From contig NZ_JBJQOQ010000017.1 of assembly GCF_046036945.1 (NCBI RefSeq), positions 39,908-103,907 of the forward strand: 64,000 bases of DNA, written 5' to 3'. The stretch is from Brevibacillus_C sp046036945. Its GTDB lineage: Bacteria > Bacillota > Bacilli > Brevibacillales > Brevibacillaceae. Both the position numbers and the translations under genes were made by a program. Numbering within the stretch: the first letter of the stretch is position 1; every line of letters begins with the position of its first letter. Under the pieces are notes generated by a model, which had not been told where the DNA came from, made no database searches, and saw nothing but the letters and a program-made list of their open reading frames with translations. This document shows, piece after piece, positions 18,338 to 27,628 of this stretch.

Positions 18338-19606
18338 CTACCCATTCACGCCTATTTTCCCATCCATCTCCCGCTTCTCCAGATACTCGCTCGCGCCAAT
18401 CACGCCGCTTGCCCGGTCCTGCTTTTCCAACTCCAGCGCCTTCGGAACGGATATCCAGTAGGCCAGGGCGATAGCCAAGGCGCCGCCCGCCACTTTGCCG
18501 ATCATCAGCGGCAAGATGATCGTCGGCTGGAAGTTGGCGGAAAAGGCCAGGTGATCCCCGAACAGAAAGGCGGCACAGACGGCAAAGGCGATATTCAGCA
18601 CCTTGTCCTTCGGGCGCATGTCTCTGATCAGGCGGTACATCGCCAGGATGTTGGCGACAGTGGCCAGGATGCCCGCACTGCCCACACCGCTTAAGCCCAC
18701 TTTATTTCCGACGACGGCAAGCGGTCCCGCCAGGTATTTCTTGATCGTATACACCATCGGGAAGGCCCCGGCCAGCATCACGCCGATGTAGCCCGCCGTC
18801 TCAAGCGCGCGGAATTGATCCGCCTGATCGGCGATGATCGGATCGAAGCCCCAGCCGCCGAAAAGCGCCGAGAATGCCCCGGTGAAGTACTCCACGATGG
18901 AAAAGACCAACACCAGCTTGAGGCCGGCATCCATGATCCGCCCGAACCACATGAAGCCTTTGATCATCTGGTCGGGAAAAAACCGAAGTCCCAGCGCGAT
19001 CGCTGCGACGATCACGATCAACGGCGTCAGATTGGACAGAATCGTGCCAAAGCCCAAGGACAAATGATAGTCCGATGCCGCTTCCGTCGAGATCTGGCCG
19101 CGAACCCCCGCACTCGTCAAAGCGAGGATGGAGCTGGTGATAAACACCCCGACCGGCACGGTCAAGATGCCCGACATGATCCCTAGGGCCATGTACTTGT
19201 GATCCCGCTTATCCAGCATCGCCAGGCCCACCGGTATGCTGAAGACGATCGTCGCGCCGGCCATAAAGCCGGTGACCATCGCCATGATCCAGCTCTCCCG
19301 GCTGGCCGCCAAGGCTTCCGCCAGCTGGTATCCGCCCATGTCCGTCGCGATGAAGGTGGTCGCGGCCAGCGCCGGGTCGGCTCCGATCGCGCCGTAGACG
19401 GGGCCGAAGACAGCGCTGATGAACTTGGACAGGTACGGAATCGAGGCCATGATCCCGGCTACCGGTACGAAAATCGGGCCAATCGAGTACAGCCCCTGCA
19501 AAAACTCTTTTCCCAAGCCTTCCTCGTCATTGCGAATCGCCGCAACGGCACCGGCGACAGCGAATGCCATGATGATGTAAATCACAATCGTACCGATCAA
19601 CGCCAT
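18338..19606 (-). CDS. eutH: Ethanolamine permease-type protein EutH
   Basis: A 422-residue membrane protein of the EutH family, which helps ethanolamine cross the membrane. It has about 10-11 hydrophobic segments and family stretches such as AFAVAGAVAAIRNDEEGLGKEFLQGLYSIGPIF, ATTFIATDMGGYQLAEALA, and FGDHLAFSANFQP. ATG 19606 follows GGGAG. It is the last gene of eutB-eutC-eutH. No shell-protein, EutG/EutE or EutVW genes are found nearby, so this is a minimal, cytosolic version of the pathway. Confidence 0.92.
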   Translation of the reverse strand: MALIGTIVIYIIMAFAVAGAVAAIRNDEEGLGKEFLQGLYSIGPIFVPVAGIMASIPYLSKFISAVFGPVYGAIGADPALAATTFIATDMGGYQLAEALAASRESWIMAMVTGFMAGATIVFSIPVGLAMLDKRDHKYMALGIMSGILTVPVGVFITSSILALTSAGVRGQISTEAASDYHLSLGFGTILSNLTPLIVIVAAIALGLRFFPDQMIKGFMWFGRIMDAGLKLVLVFSIVEYFTGAFSALFGGWGFDPIIADQADQFRALETAGYIGVMLAGAFPMVYTIKKYLAGPLAVVGNKVGLSGVGSAGILATVANILAMYRLIRDMRPKDKVLNIAFAVCAAFLFGDHLAFSANFQPTIILPLMIGKVAGGALAIALAYWISVPKALELEKQDRASGVIGASEYLEKREMDGKIGVNG

Positions 19607-19657
19607 GTATTTCTCCCGTCCCTTCGTTAACCTTGCATACCCTCCGCTCGCTGCTCG

Positions 19658-20533
19658 TCAGGAGTTTTTCAACTGCATGTACTTGACTCCGCTCGCTTTG
19701 AACCTGAGGATGTCTTCAATCATATCCGCCAGATGAGCCCCTGCTTCTACGGGCGGCGTTCCACCGCGGTGAATATTAGAAATGACGGTTCGATCCGATT
19801 CCACGCTGTTTTCGTTTGGCTGGTAAATCATGTAGGCACTGAGGCTCTCTGCCGTCGCCAGTCCCGGCCGCTCGCCGATCAGAGAAACGACCACTTTGCA
19901 CCCGACCAAGGCTGCTACCTCATCCTGCACCCAGACCCGTCCGCGCTTGATAAACACGGGCTGTCCGACGCTGATATGCTTCAGCTTCAGCCCCTGCAAG
20001 AGCGCGGATAAAAGGTCCTTGGTATTCGCTTCGACCGCCGATGAACTGAGCCCGTCGGAGACAATAATCTGCACGTCCTTCCCTTTCTCGCCGTTTTCCT
20101 TCAGCCATTGGGCCGATTCCTCGCATAGTTTCCTGCCCCCATCGAGGTTCATCAAATACTCCTGCATATCCTCCGCTCTCGTCCGCAGCACCGGCAGTCC
20201 CAGTTCGCGCAGGAAATCTTCGCTCACGTCTTTCATCACGGCATCGTGGGCTGCAGCCTGGTCGATTCGAAACTGCAGATAGCTGGTCGTCTTCATCCGC
20301 GTGCCGGCCCGGCCGATCGCGACACGCGCCGGAGTAATTTGCCTGGCCCGCTCGATGACCTGAGGATTCCGCGGATTGGTCAGCCCCATCTCCTTCTCTT
20401 CGGGAAAATAGATAGTTCCCGCATCTGTCGGCTCCATCGTCTGTTCACCGCTCCCCGGCTGCTTTGCCTCCGTTCGCCGGGAGAGCTCCTGCAGTACCTT
20501 TTGAACAATCTCCTCCATATCCAACTGGGACAT
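19658..20533 (-). CDS. eutC: Ethanolamine ammonia-lyase small subunit EutC
   Basis: A 291-residue small subunit of adenosylcobalamin-dependent ethanolamine ammonia-lyase, which converts ethanolamine to acetaldehyde and ammonia. Family features are ITPARVAIGRAGTRMKTTSYLQFRIDQAAAHDAV, IIVSDGLSSSAVEAN, KVVVSLIGERPGLATAESLSAY and the end segment GVKYMQLKNS. The first 60 residues are a family-typical variable region. ATG 20533 follows GGAGGTG by seven bases; GTG 20536 is possible. It lies 25 bases after eutB. Confidence 0.95.
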   Translation of the reverse strand: MSQLDMEEIVQKVLQELSRRTEAKQPGSGEQTMEPTDAGTIYFPEEKEMGLTNPRNPQVIERARQITPARVAIGRAGTRMKTTSYLQFRIDQAAAHDAVMKDVSEDFLRELGLPVLRTRAEDMQEYLMNLDGGRKLCEESAQWLKENGEKGKDVQIIVSDGLSSSAVEANTKDLLSALLQGLKLKHISVGQPVFIKRGRVWVQDEVAALVGCKVVVSLIGERPGLATAESLSAYMIYQPNENSVESDRTVISNIHRGGTPPVEAGAHLADMIEDILRFKASGVKYMQLKNS

Positions 20534-20558
20534 CACGCCTCACCTCCGACTTACCGTC

Positions 20559-21920
20559 CTAATCAAAAATCGACAAATCTCCGGCCTGCTCCGTCAATCG
20601 GCCGTGCTCCATAATCCCCATCCGCTCCAGCCACTTCTCGAACTCCGCCAACGGACGCAGCCCAAGCATCTCCCGCAAGCTGGCGTCGTCGTGGTAGCTG
20701 GTGTCCTGGTAGCTGAGCATGACATCGTCGCCGCCCGGCAGTCCCATGTAAAAGTTGGCTCCGGCAACCGTCGTCAGGATGCCGGCGATTTCCTGGTCGT
20801 TCTGGTCAGCGTACATGTGGTTGGTGTAGGTAGGGGCGATCCCCATCGGCAGGCCGTGCAGCTTCCCCATAAACAGATCCTCCAGGTCGGCCCGGATCAC
20901 CTGGCGGCCGTCGTAAAGCGTCTCCGGTCCGATGAACCCGGACACGTTATTGACCATGAACGGCTGCCAATGCCTCGCGTACCCGTATGTCCTCGCCTCC
21001 AGCGTCTGCATGTCGACGCCCAGATCGGCGTCGAGGGAAACCTCCGAGCCTTGTCCTGTCTCGAAGTACATGACGTTCGGTCCCGTGGAGGTCCCCATCT
21101 GCCGCACCAGCTCCATTCCCTCATCGAGGATCGCCCGGGAAATACCGAACGCTTCATTTGCCTGCTGAGTCCCTGCCAGACTCTGGAACATCAGCGCGAT
21201 CGGCGCCCCGTTTTGCAGTGCTTTCATCTGTGTGGTGATGTGCGCCAGGACGCAGTTTTGCGTCGGGATGTTCCACTTGCAGATGAAGTCGTGACTCATG
21301 TGGAGCAGACGGGATACGCTCTCAACCGAATCGTTGTTGGGGTTGATCCCGATCACGGCATCCCCTGATCCGTAGGACAGCCCTTCCTTGATCGACGCCA
21401 AAATGCCTTCGGGATCGTCGGTGGGGTGGTTGGGCTGAATGCGGAACGCCAGCCTGCCCGGCTCGCCGATGAGGGTATTGCAATACGCCTGGTTGCGGAT
21501 CTTTTGGGCAGCGATGACGAGATCAAGGCTGGACATCAGCTTGGCGACCGCGGAGATCATCTCGCTGGTCAGTCCGCGGCTGATGCGGGACAGCTGGGGA
21601 AGTCCCGTCTTGTGGGAGAGGATGTACTCCCTGAGCTCTCCCACCGTCCACCCTTTGATTTCGTTGTAGATAAACAGATTCAAGTCGTCGTAAATAATCC
21701 GTGTCACCTCGTCAGCCTCGTAGGGAATCAACGGATGTTCGTAGATATCCTTCAATTGCAGCTCGCTCAATACCACCTTCGCTGCCATCCGTTCGAGCGC
21801 AGAGGCGGCGGCGATTTTATTCAACCGGTCGCCGGACTTTTCCTCGCTCGCTTTCGCCATCACCTCTTTGATCGAGGAAAAAGCGTAGTGCTGCCCTCTC
21901 ACCATGCACGACAACTTCAC
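20559..21920 (-). CDS. eutB: Ethanolamine ammonia-lyase large subunit EutB
   Basis: A 453-residue catalytic large subunit, full length for the family. It begins KLSCMVRGQHYAFSSIKEVMAKASEEKSGD and contains AYCNTLIGEPGRLAFRIQPNHPTDDPEGI, GDAVIGINPNNDSV, and FETGQGSEVSLDADLGVDMQTLEARTYGYAR, which line the substrate and cobalamin site. The start is GTG 21920 behind GGAGGG. No acetaldehyde dehydrogenase is next to it, so the acetaldehyde must be handled by an enzyme encoded elsewhere. Confidence 0.96.
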   Translation of the reverse strand: MKLSCMVRGQHYAFSSIKEVMAKASEEKSGDRLNKIAAASALERMAAKVVLSELQLKDIYEHPLIPYEADEVTRIIYDDLNLFIYNEIKGWTVGELREYILSHKTGLPQLSRISRGLTSEMISAVAKLMSSLDLVIAAQKIRNQAYCNTLIGEPGRLAFRIQPNHPTDDPEGILASIKEGLSYGSGDAVIGINPNNDSVESVSRLLHMSHDFICKWNIPTQNCVLAHITTQMKALQNGAPIALMFQSLAGTQQANEAFGISRAILDEGMELVRQMGTSTGPNVMYFETGQGSEVSLDADLGVDMQTLEARTYGYARHWQPFMVNNVSGFIGPETLYDGRQVIRADLEDLFMGKLHGLPMGIAPTYTNHMYADQNDQEIAGILTTVAGANFYMGLPGGDDVMLSYQDTSYHDDASLREMLGLRPLAEFEKWLERMGIMEHGRLTEQAGDLSIFD

Positions 21921-22044
21921 TTGGGGATCCCTCCTTGGCCTTGTCCAGCTTTTGGGAAAAGAAGGCGCCTTGTCCGCTCTCCATCTGGGAGATCCGGACC
22001 AAGCCGCCGCTGCCAGTCCGGTTCAGACAGCGTGAACCGGGCTG

Positions 22045-23598
22045 TTACAATGAGTGGGTATGGTCCTGCCCGGAATATCTTTCCTCCTTTTTCAGGATAT
22101 CTTCTATAGAGGTGTTCAGCGCTGCTTCCGGGCCTTCAAAGTTGTTTTTGTAGTAGGCAAAATCCATGATCAGCAGGATCACGAACATGGCGGCCAAAGC
22201 GTAGGCTGCGTTTTCGTTTGGCGGAATGATCATCATGATCGAGATAAAGACGATCCAGATCAGGCTGAGCACATTGATCGGCTTGCTCCACCTGCCCAGG
22301 TTCCACGGCCCGAGGTGTTTGGCCTGGAATGTTCCCTTCGCTTCGGCCCGCAGCTTCAAGTAAATCGGAATGCCGTAGGCGACGTACAGTCCGACCACGC
22401 TGACAGCCGTCAGGAAGGCGATCGTGGTATAGGCGGTGTTCGGATTAACTGTCTTGATGATGTAGTCGACCAATGCCAGCGCAAAAGACAGAATCACTAC
22501 CAGCCAGATCGCTTTTGCCGGAGTGCGGTATTTTTTCGAGATCTCTGCCCACTGACGGCTCCAGGGCATGCCCTTGTCGCGGGAGAACGCGTACATCATC
22601 CGGGAAAACGAAGTGATCGAGGACAGCCCGCAGAACCACATGGCAAACGTCACCAGCCAGAGTACGACCCCGCCGAACGTCCCGCCCAGCGCCTGGGTGA
22701 TAATGTAGATGTAGGCGTTGTCAGATGCAGCGGCAGCGGCTGCGTCCTTGATCGACAGCGTCACCACGGACAGCATGAGGAACCCGAAGATGAACGAAAA
22801 GGCCACTGAGCTGAAAATTCCCCAGGGAGCCCGCACCCGCGGATGGACGGTTTCTTCGATCGTGTGGGCCGAAGCATCGTACCCGGTGTACGTCCACTGT
22901 GCCTGCAAGAGTCCGATCAGAAAAGCGATCATGTACGGTTTATCGGAAAACGTCTGCCCGACCTGGAACAGGTACTCCACCGGCTGCAAGCTGTCCTTGG
23001 TGAAGAAAGCCAGGCTGATCACAAGGATCACGACCACGCCGATGTGATACCAGGCGGAGAAATCGTTGAGCCTGGCGACCACGCGAATCCCGATGTGATT
23101 GAGAATCCCGTGGAGCAGCAGCGTGACGGCGAATACGATCAGGGTGGTCGTATCAGTCGAGGTGTACCCGAACGACCCGGCCAGCAGCGGATCGGCGAAC
23201 AGCGCAAACGAATAATCGATCCCCGCCACGATTCCGACCTGTCCGATCAGGTTGATCCACGCCGTGTACCAGCCCCAGCGCTTGTTGGCGAGAATCGCCG
23301 CCCAGTGGTACAGCGCCCCGGCCGTGGGGATCGCCGACGTCAACTCCGCCATCGAAGCGGCGATCAGCAGGACAAAAAACGAAACGATCGGCCACCCCAG
23401 CCCCATCATCCCCGATCCGCCGTAGTACAGACCGTGGGTGTACAGCGAAACAGCACCCGTTAAAATAGATATAATCGAAAACGAGATCGCAAAGTTGGAA
23501 AACCCGCCCATATCGCGCAGCAGCTCCTGCGCGTAGCCAAATTGATTCAGGTACTTTTTATCTTCCTGCAGTTGTCTTTGTTTGTTTTGATGGTCCAT
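22045..23598 (-). CDS. APC-family amino acid/amine permease
   Basis: A 517-residue, about 12-helix transporter of the amino acid/choline (ACT) branch of the APC superfamily. Marks include the N-terminal FGYAQELLRDMGGFSNFAISFSIISILTGAVSLY, MAELTSAIPTAGALYHWAA, GYDASAHTIEETVHPRVRAPWGI and SRDKGMPWSR. It sits just upstream of eutBCH and just downstream of a small membrane peptide, all on one strand. Ethanolamine or a related amine or amino acid is the likely cargo, by position only. EutH may serve the same substrate at different concentrations. Confidence 0.88.
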   Translation of the reverse strand: MDHQNKQRQLQEDKKYLNQFGYAQELLRDMGGFSNFAISFSIISILTGAVSLYTHGLYYGGSGMMGLGWPIVSFFVLLIAASMAELTSAIPTAGALYHWAAILANKRWGWYTAWINLIGQVGIVAGIDYSFALFADPLLAGSFGYTSTDTTTLIVFAVTLLLHGILNHIGIRVVARLNDFSAWYHIGVVVILVISLAFFTKDSLQPVEYLFQVGQTFSDKPYMIAFLIGLLQAQWTYTGYDASAHTIEETVHPRVRAPWGIFSSVAFSFIFGFLMLSVVTLSIKDAAAAAASDNAYIYIITQALGGTFGGVVLWLVTFAMWFCGLSSITSFSRMMYAFSRDKGMPWSRQWAEISKKYRTPAKAIWLVVILSFALALVDYIIKTVNPNTAYTTIAFLTAVSVVGLYVAYGIPIYLKLRAEAKGTFQAKHLGPWNLGRWSKPINVLSLIWIVFISIMMIIPPNENAAYALAAMFVILLIMDFAYYKNNFEGPEAALNTSIEDILKKEERYSGQDHTHSL

Positions 23599-23610
23599 GA
23601 TCTTTCCCCC

Positions 23611-23760
23611 CTAAGGCAGATTAGACTTCTTCGCCTTGTGACCGATAAAGCTCTCATGGCTGCGCTCATCAAAATTTCGCACGGATTGGTTCGCCTTGTA
23701 ACCGATCGCAACAGCTGCCGCCAACACGAGAAGCAGGAGAAAAATCCCAAGAATCATCAT
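23611..23760 (-). CDS. 49-residue single-pass membrane protein
   Basis: A short frame starts at ATG 23760 behind GGGAGGTGG. It encodes an N-terminal hydrophobic helix (ILGIFLLLLVLAAAVAIGY, residues 3-21) and a charged, soluble tail ending HKAKKSNLP. It ends 12 bases before the APC permease start, so the two are almost certainly co-translated. A small helper peptide for the transporter is likely, by analogy with small accessory proteins of symporters. I do not recognise a named family. Confidence 0.65.
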   Translation of the reverse strand: MMILGIFLLLLVLAAAVAIGYKANQSVRNFDERSHESFIGHKAKKSNLP

Positions 23761-23892
23761 GTGCGCCACCTCCCTTTTTCCTAATGTACTCTCTTTAAAT
23801 TGTAAAATTCCGAATATTTCATCTTTATATATTCTCTCACATATTTTGCCGGCTTGTAAAGATTTCCTCGTAGAATCAGAGAGACGAAAAAC

Positions 23893-23916
23893 GGCCGGAG
23901 CGCAGCGTCCCCGGCC
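23893..23916 (-). terminator. Terminator after the orphan binding protein gene
   Basis: A GGCCGG / CCGGCC stem is followed on the minus strand by GTTTTTCG, just beyond the stop at 23924. It separates the binding-protein gene from the permease-eut genes. Confidence 0.75.
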
Positions 23917-23923
23917 ATTCAGG

Positions 23924-25051
23924 CTATTTTTTCCCTTTTCCTTTGATGTTTTCGTCCCAGTACTGCATCCAATCTTTTTCTTTCTCCGCCATGACGTTCC
24001 AATCGAGGTCAAGCGACTTCAGCTCGATGTCTTTCATCCAATCCGGCAAGCTGTCTTTGTTGATGTCCGTGCGGGTCGGGATCTGGTACCTCTCTTTCGC
24101 CAGCTTTAACGCCACTTCATCGCTGAACAGATGCTCGTAGAATTTCTTGGCCGCATCCATATTTTTGGCGCCTTTGACGATGCCGACGCCGTCGACGAGA
24201 ATCGGAGCGCCGCTGGCCGGATAGATGAAGTCAAAAGGATGGTTGTTCTGCTTGCTCTGCAGCAGCACGTCCTGCAGATTCCACAGGGAGATCGCGCCTT
24301 CCTGGCGATCCAGCTTCAGGTACAGGTTGGTCGGGTCCTGGGTGTATTCTTTGGTGTTGGCGTCAAGTTTTTTCAGCCACTCGTAGCCTTTTTCCGGCGT
24401 GTCCGCCCCTTGGCGGTAGATCATCGCGGAGTAGATCGTCCGCATCGTCCCTGAAGCCAGCACGCCGCGAATCACGATCTTGTCCTTGTATTTAGGATCC
24501 AGCAGGTCGTCCCAATCTTTCGGCGCATCCTCTTTCTTGATCGCCTCCGGATTGTACATGATGACCTCCGGCAAAAGCATTTCGCCGTACCAGTAATCGC
24601 CAGGATCTTTGTAGTCTGCCGGCACCTTGTCGGCGAAACTGGGTTTATAGCTCTCCAACAAGCCCTCATTTACGGCAGCGCTGAACGCCGACTGGGTCCC
24701 GCCCCACCAAAAATCGGCCTGCGGGTTGGCCTTCTCGGCGCGAATCCGCTCCAGGATCTGCTGCGCCCCCATCGTGTAAAACTCGACGTCGATATCGGGA
24801 TACTTCTCTTGAAACGAGGGCTGAACAATTTCAAAAATATTTTTGTCCCGTGCCGTGTAAATGACCAGTTTTTGCTTCTCGGGCGGTTTTGGCGCTTCTG
24901 TCTTCGGCTGTTCGTTCTGCGGAGCCGGAGCGTTGCCGTCTGCCGGCTTTGCCTCCTGTCCCGCTCCGCAGGCGGTCATGAAGGCCAGCAGAGAGCTGAC
25001 ACTAATAGCACCAAGCCATCTCCTTACTGACGTACGGAATCCCTTTTTCAC
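23924..25051 (-). CDS. Orphan extracellular solute-binding lipoprotein (FbpA/AfuA-like)
   Basis: A 375-residue extracellular solute-binding protein of the class used for ferric iron, phosphonates or thiamine. It has a signal peptide and lipobox (FMTA-C about residue 28), a PAPQNEQPKTEAPKPPEKQ linker, then the binding fold: LVIYTARDKNIFEIVQPSFQEKYPDIDVEFY, RIRAEKANPQADFWWGG, and GVGIVKGAKNMDAAKKFYEHL. It lies between two terminators and has no permease or ATPase genes beside it. It may feed a transporter encoded elsewhere or act as a sensor partner. Confidence 0.85.
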   Translation of the reverse strand: MKKGFRTSVRRWLGAISVSSLLAFMTACGAGQEAKPADGNAPAPQNEQPKTEAPKPPEKQKLVIYTARDKNIFEIVQPSFQEKYPDIDVEFYTMGAQQILERIRAEKANPQADFWWGGTQSAFSAAVNEGLLESYKPSFADKVPADYKDPGDYWYGEMLLPEVIMYNPEAIKKEDAPKDWDDLLDPKYKDKIVIRGVLASGTMRTIYSAMIYRQGADTPEKGYEWLKKLDANTKEYTQDPTNLYLKLDRQEGAISLWNLQDVLLQSKQNNHPFDFIYPASGAPILVDGVGIVKGAKNMDAAKKFYEHLFSDEVALKLAKERYQIPTRTDINKDSLPDWMKDIELKSLDLDWNVMAEKEKDWMQYWDENIKGKGKK

Positions 25052-25158
25052 GAATATCCCCCCTGATTCCTATGAACTGCCTAGAATGCTCTAAATATAT
25101 GTACGATTCATTGCCGCATTCCATAATTCGCCAAATTCCTTAGGATTCCTCCCCGCAA

Positions 25159-25198
25159 AAAAGAGGACGCCCCTTTTTCGCATCAGGGTCGTCCTCTC
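25159..25198 (-). terminator. Terminator of the 13-kb catabolic operon
   Basis: On the minus strand AGAGGACGACCC pairs with GGGGCGTCCTCT and is followed by TTTTTT. It lies 20 bases beyond the 2-hydroxyacid dehydrogenase stop. Confidence 0.85.
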
Positions 25199-25217
25199 CC
25201 GTCTTTGCTCATATGGT

Positions 25218-26174
25218 TCAAACATCTACAACGTTTTGCGGTGATCCGGTAAAGAATTGGACAAGGTTATCCACGCATAATTCCAAGATCTTATTCACAG
25301 CGTCAGGGGTATTAAAGCCAACGTGAGGCGAAAGCACCACATTTGGCAAGGACAACAAGGGGTTATCCTTCGATACCGGTTCTTCGTCGAAAACGTCGAT
25401 GCCTGCCCCGGCCAGCCTGCCTGAAGCGAGGGCCCGAGCCAGGGACGGCGTATCGACCAGCTCTGAGCGCGCCGTATTGATCAGGATCGCTCCTTGTTTT
25501 GCCAAAGACAATTCTTTCTCGCCTATCAGCGACCTGGTCTGTTCCGTATACGCGATGTGCAGCGAGATGTAATCGGAACTCCCGAGCAGTTCCTCCAGAC
25601 TGACAAACGTCACACCCGCTCTCTTCGCCCGCTCCAGACTCGGGTGGAGAGTCCAGCAGATAACGTTCATCCCGAACGCTTTGCTAAGCTCGGCCACTCT
25701 TTGACCGATCCCTCCCAACCCAATTAACCCGATCGTCTTGCCCCGCAGCCCAAGACTGGGGATAGACGGATCCCATACGCCCCGCTGCAGGTTTTGGTGA
25801 TGGCGGGCAATTTGTTTTGCGACTGCAAGCATCAGGGCCAGTGTATGTTCACTGACTGCGTCGTCGGCATAACCGGGCGTGTTGGTTACCGCAATGCCGC
25901 ATTGCCGGGCAAACCCGACGTCGACAAAATTTTTGACCCCGATTCCGGCGTAGGCAATCACCTTCAGGTTCGTGCAGGCGCTCATGATTTGATTGGGCAA
26001 ATACCAGCCCAGCAGCACGCCGTCTGCTTCTTTTACTCTGGAAAGAAACTCCGCGTCGTCTTTTGGCCTTCCTTCGTATACGCGAAATTCAGCAACTGCG
26101 TTCAGCCTGGAGACCAGCTCGTCTGTGATCAAAGACTTTATTTGCGGATCGGCATCCGGGTAGACGATTAACAT
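25218..26174 (-). CDS. D-2-hydroxyacid dehydrogenase family protein
   Basis: A 318-residue NAD(P)-dependent oxidoreductase of the D-isomer 2-hydroxyacid dehydrogenase family (phosphoglycerate or glyoxylate reductase type). The nucleotide motif GLGGIGQRVAELSKAFGMNV is near residue 150. The catalytic set is R in NTARSELVD, E in DVFDEEP, and H in LSPHVGFN. It is the last gene of a long operon, 12 bases after the aldehyde dehydrogenase. The product may reduce or oxidise an alpha-keto/hydroxy acid formed by the pathway; the substrate cannot be read from sequence. Confidence 0.87.
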   Translation of the reverse strand: MLIVYPDADPQIKSLITDELVSRLNAVAEFRVYEGRPKDDAEFLSRVKEADGVLLGWYLPNQIMSACTNLKVIAYAGIGVKNFVDVGFARQCGIAVTNTPGYADDAVSEHTLALMLAVAKQIARHHQNLQRGVWDPSIPSLGLRGKTIGLIGLGGIGQRVAELSKAFGMNVICWTLHPSLERAKRAGVTFVSLEELLGSSDYISLHIAYTEQTRSLIGEKELSLAKQGAILINTARSELVDTPSLARALASGRLAGAGIDVFDEEPVSKDNPLLSLPNVVLSPHVGFNTPDAVNKILELCVDNLVQFFTGSPQNVVDV

Positions 26175-26186
26175 GCCAGCCCCTCC

Positions 26187-27611
26187 CTACAGTCGGATTT
26201 GCACCGAGGTCAGCTTCACGTCAAGGTAATCCTCCACGCCTTCACAGCCGCCCTCTCTGCCCAAACCGCTTTCCTTCACGCCACCAAACGGAGCCTGGAC
26301 GGAAAAGGGGGCAGGGTCATTGACGCCGACCATGCCGTAATCCAGTTTCTCGGAGACACGGTACATCCGCGATAAATCGTTGGTGTAAAAATACGAAGCC
26401 AGCCCGTATTCCGTATCGTTCGCCCGGCGGATCACTTCCTCTTCGGAGAAGAAGCGGATTAACGGGGCAACAGGTCCGAACGTCTCTTCGTGAGCGATCT
26501 TCATTCCTTCCTTGACATCGCCCAAGAGGGTAGGGCAATAGAAGAAGCCCTTGTCGTACTGCCCGCCAGTCAGCCTTGTACCGCCGTAGAGGACCGCCGC
26601 CCCTTTGGCAATGGCATCCTCCACTTGGTCGTGCACCTTGTCGATCGCATCCTGATTGATCAGCGGGCCGATCTGATTGGCTTCATCCAGCCCGTCTCCG
26701 ATGCTCATTGCCGAGACCTTTTCCTGCAGACGTTTGGCAAATTCTTCGTAAATCTCGTGGTGAACGTATATCCGGTTCGCACAGACACACTGCTGTCCGG
26801 CTGAGGCAAATTTGCTCTGAACCGCCCCGGTGACGGCAAGATCGAGGTCGGCGTCTTCAAAAACGATGAATGGCGCGTGTCCGCCCAGTTCCATCGAGAC
26901 CCGCTTGACGGTATCGGCCGATTGGCGAATCAGCACCTTTCCCACTTCCGTAGAGCCGGTAAACGATATTTTACGGACATCCCTGCTCTCCATCAGCGCA
27001 TTGGCGATCGGGCCGGACGAACCGATCACCAGGTTGGCGACTCCATTGGGCAGGCCGATTTCATCAAAGATTTTGAACAGCTCCACGGCGGATAGCGGCG
27101 CTTCCTTTGAAGGCTTAAGGACGACTGTGCAGCCTACCGCGAGAGCAGGCGCCAGTTTTCTTGCGATCATCGACAAGGGAAAATTCCATGGTGTGATGGC
27201 GCTGACAACACCCACCGGCTGCCGGTTTACCATGATGCGTTTGTTGGCGGCAGAGGCAGGGACGGACCTGCCGTACAGTCTGCGCGCTTCTTCTGCAAAC
27301 CATTGGAAAAACGCGATCGTGCTGCCTACTTCGTAGCGGGCATTGTGAATCGATTTTCCCATTTCTCTGGTGATCAGACGGGCTAGTTTATCGCGATCTT
27401 GTTCCAGTTTGGCTACGATTCTGTGCAGGTAAGCGACCCGTTCATCTACTGCCAAGCCTGACCATGCGGGAAAAGCTTCCTTTGCCGACGCAATCGCCCG
27501 CTTCGTCTCCTCCCTCCCCGACATGCTGACCTGACCCACTACCTCCCCAGTGGCAGGGTTGATCACGTCCAGCGTCTCGTCTGTTCTAATCCATGCTCCA
27601 TTGATATACAT
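26187..27611 (-). CDS. NAD(P)-dependent aldehyde dehydrogenase (GabD-like)
   Basis: A 474-residue aldehyde dehydrogenase closest to the succinate-semialdehyde dehydrogenase group. It has TPWNFPLSMIARKLAPALAVGCTVVLKPS, the coenzyme motif FTGSTEVGK, the general base in MELGGHAP, and the catalytic cysteine in GQQCVCANR. ATG 27611 follows AAGGAG; the open frame extends further upstream into the permease gene, but that part is not ALDH-like. It lies directly behind the ABC permeases. It would oxidise an amino-aldehyde or semialdehyde from the imported compound; succinate semialdehyde is a guess. Confidence 0.9.
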   Translation of the reverse strand: MYINGAWIRTDETLDVINPATGEVVGQVSMSGREETKRAIASAKEAFPAWSGLAVDERVAYLHRIVAKLEQDRDKLARLITREMGKSIHNARYEVGSTIAFFQWFAEEARRLYGRSVPASAANKRIMVNRQPVGVVSAITPWNFPLSMIARKLAPALAVGCTVVLKPSKEAPLSAVELFKIFDEIGLPNGVANLVIGSSGPIANALMESRDVRKISFTGSTEVGKVLIRQSADTVKRVSMELGGHAPFIVFEDADLDLAVTGAVQSKFASAGQQCVCANRIYVHHEIYEEFAKRLQEKVSAMSIGDGLDEANQIGPLINQDAIDKVHDQVEDAIAKGAAVLYGGTRLTGGQYDKGFFYCPTLLGDVKEGMKIAHEETFGPVAPLIRFFSEEEVIRRANDTEYGLASYFYTNDLSRMYRVSEKLDYGMVGVNDPAPFSVQAPFGGVKESGLGREGGCEGVEDYLDVKLTSVQIRL

Positions 27612-27628
27612 GCTTTTTCCACTCCTTC

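Noticed and set aside
21921..22044. EutV-type antiterminator hairpin before eutB
   Set aside because: I could not find the paired hairpins with the conserved loop bases, and no eutVW gene is in the window.
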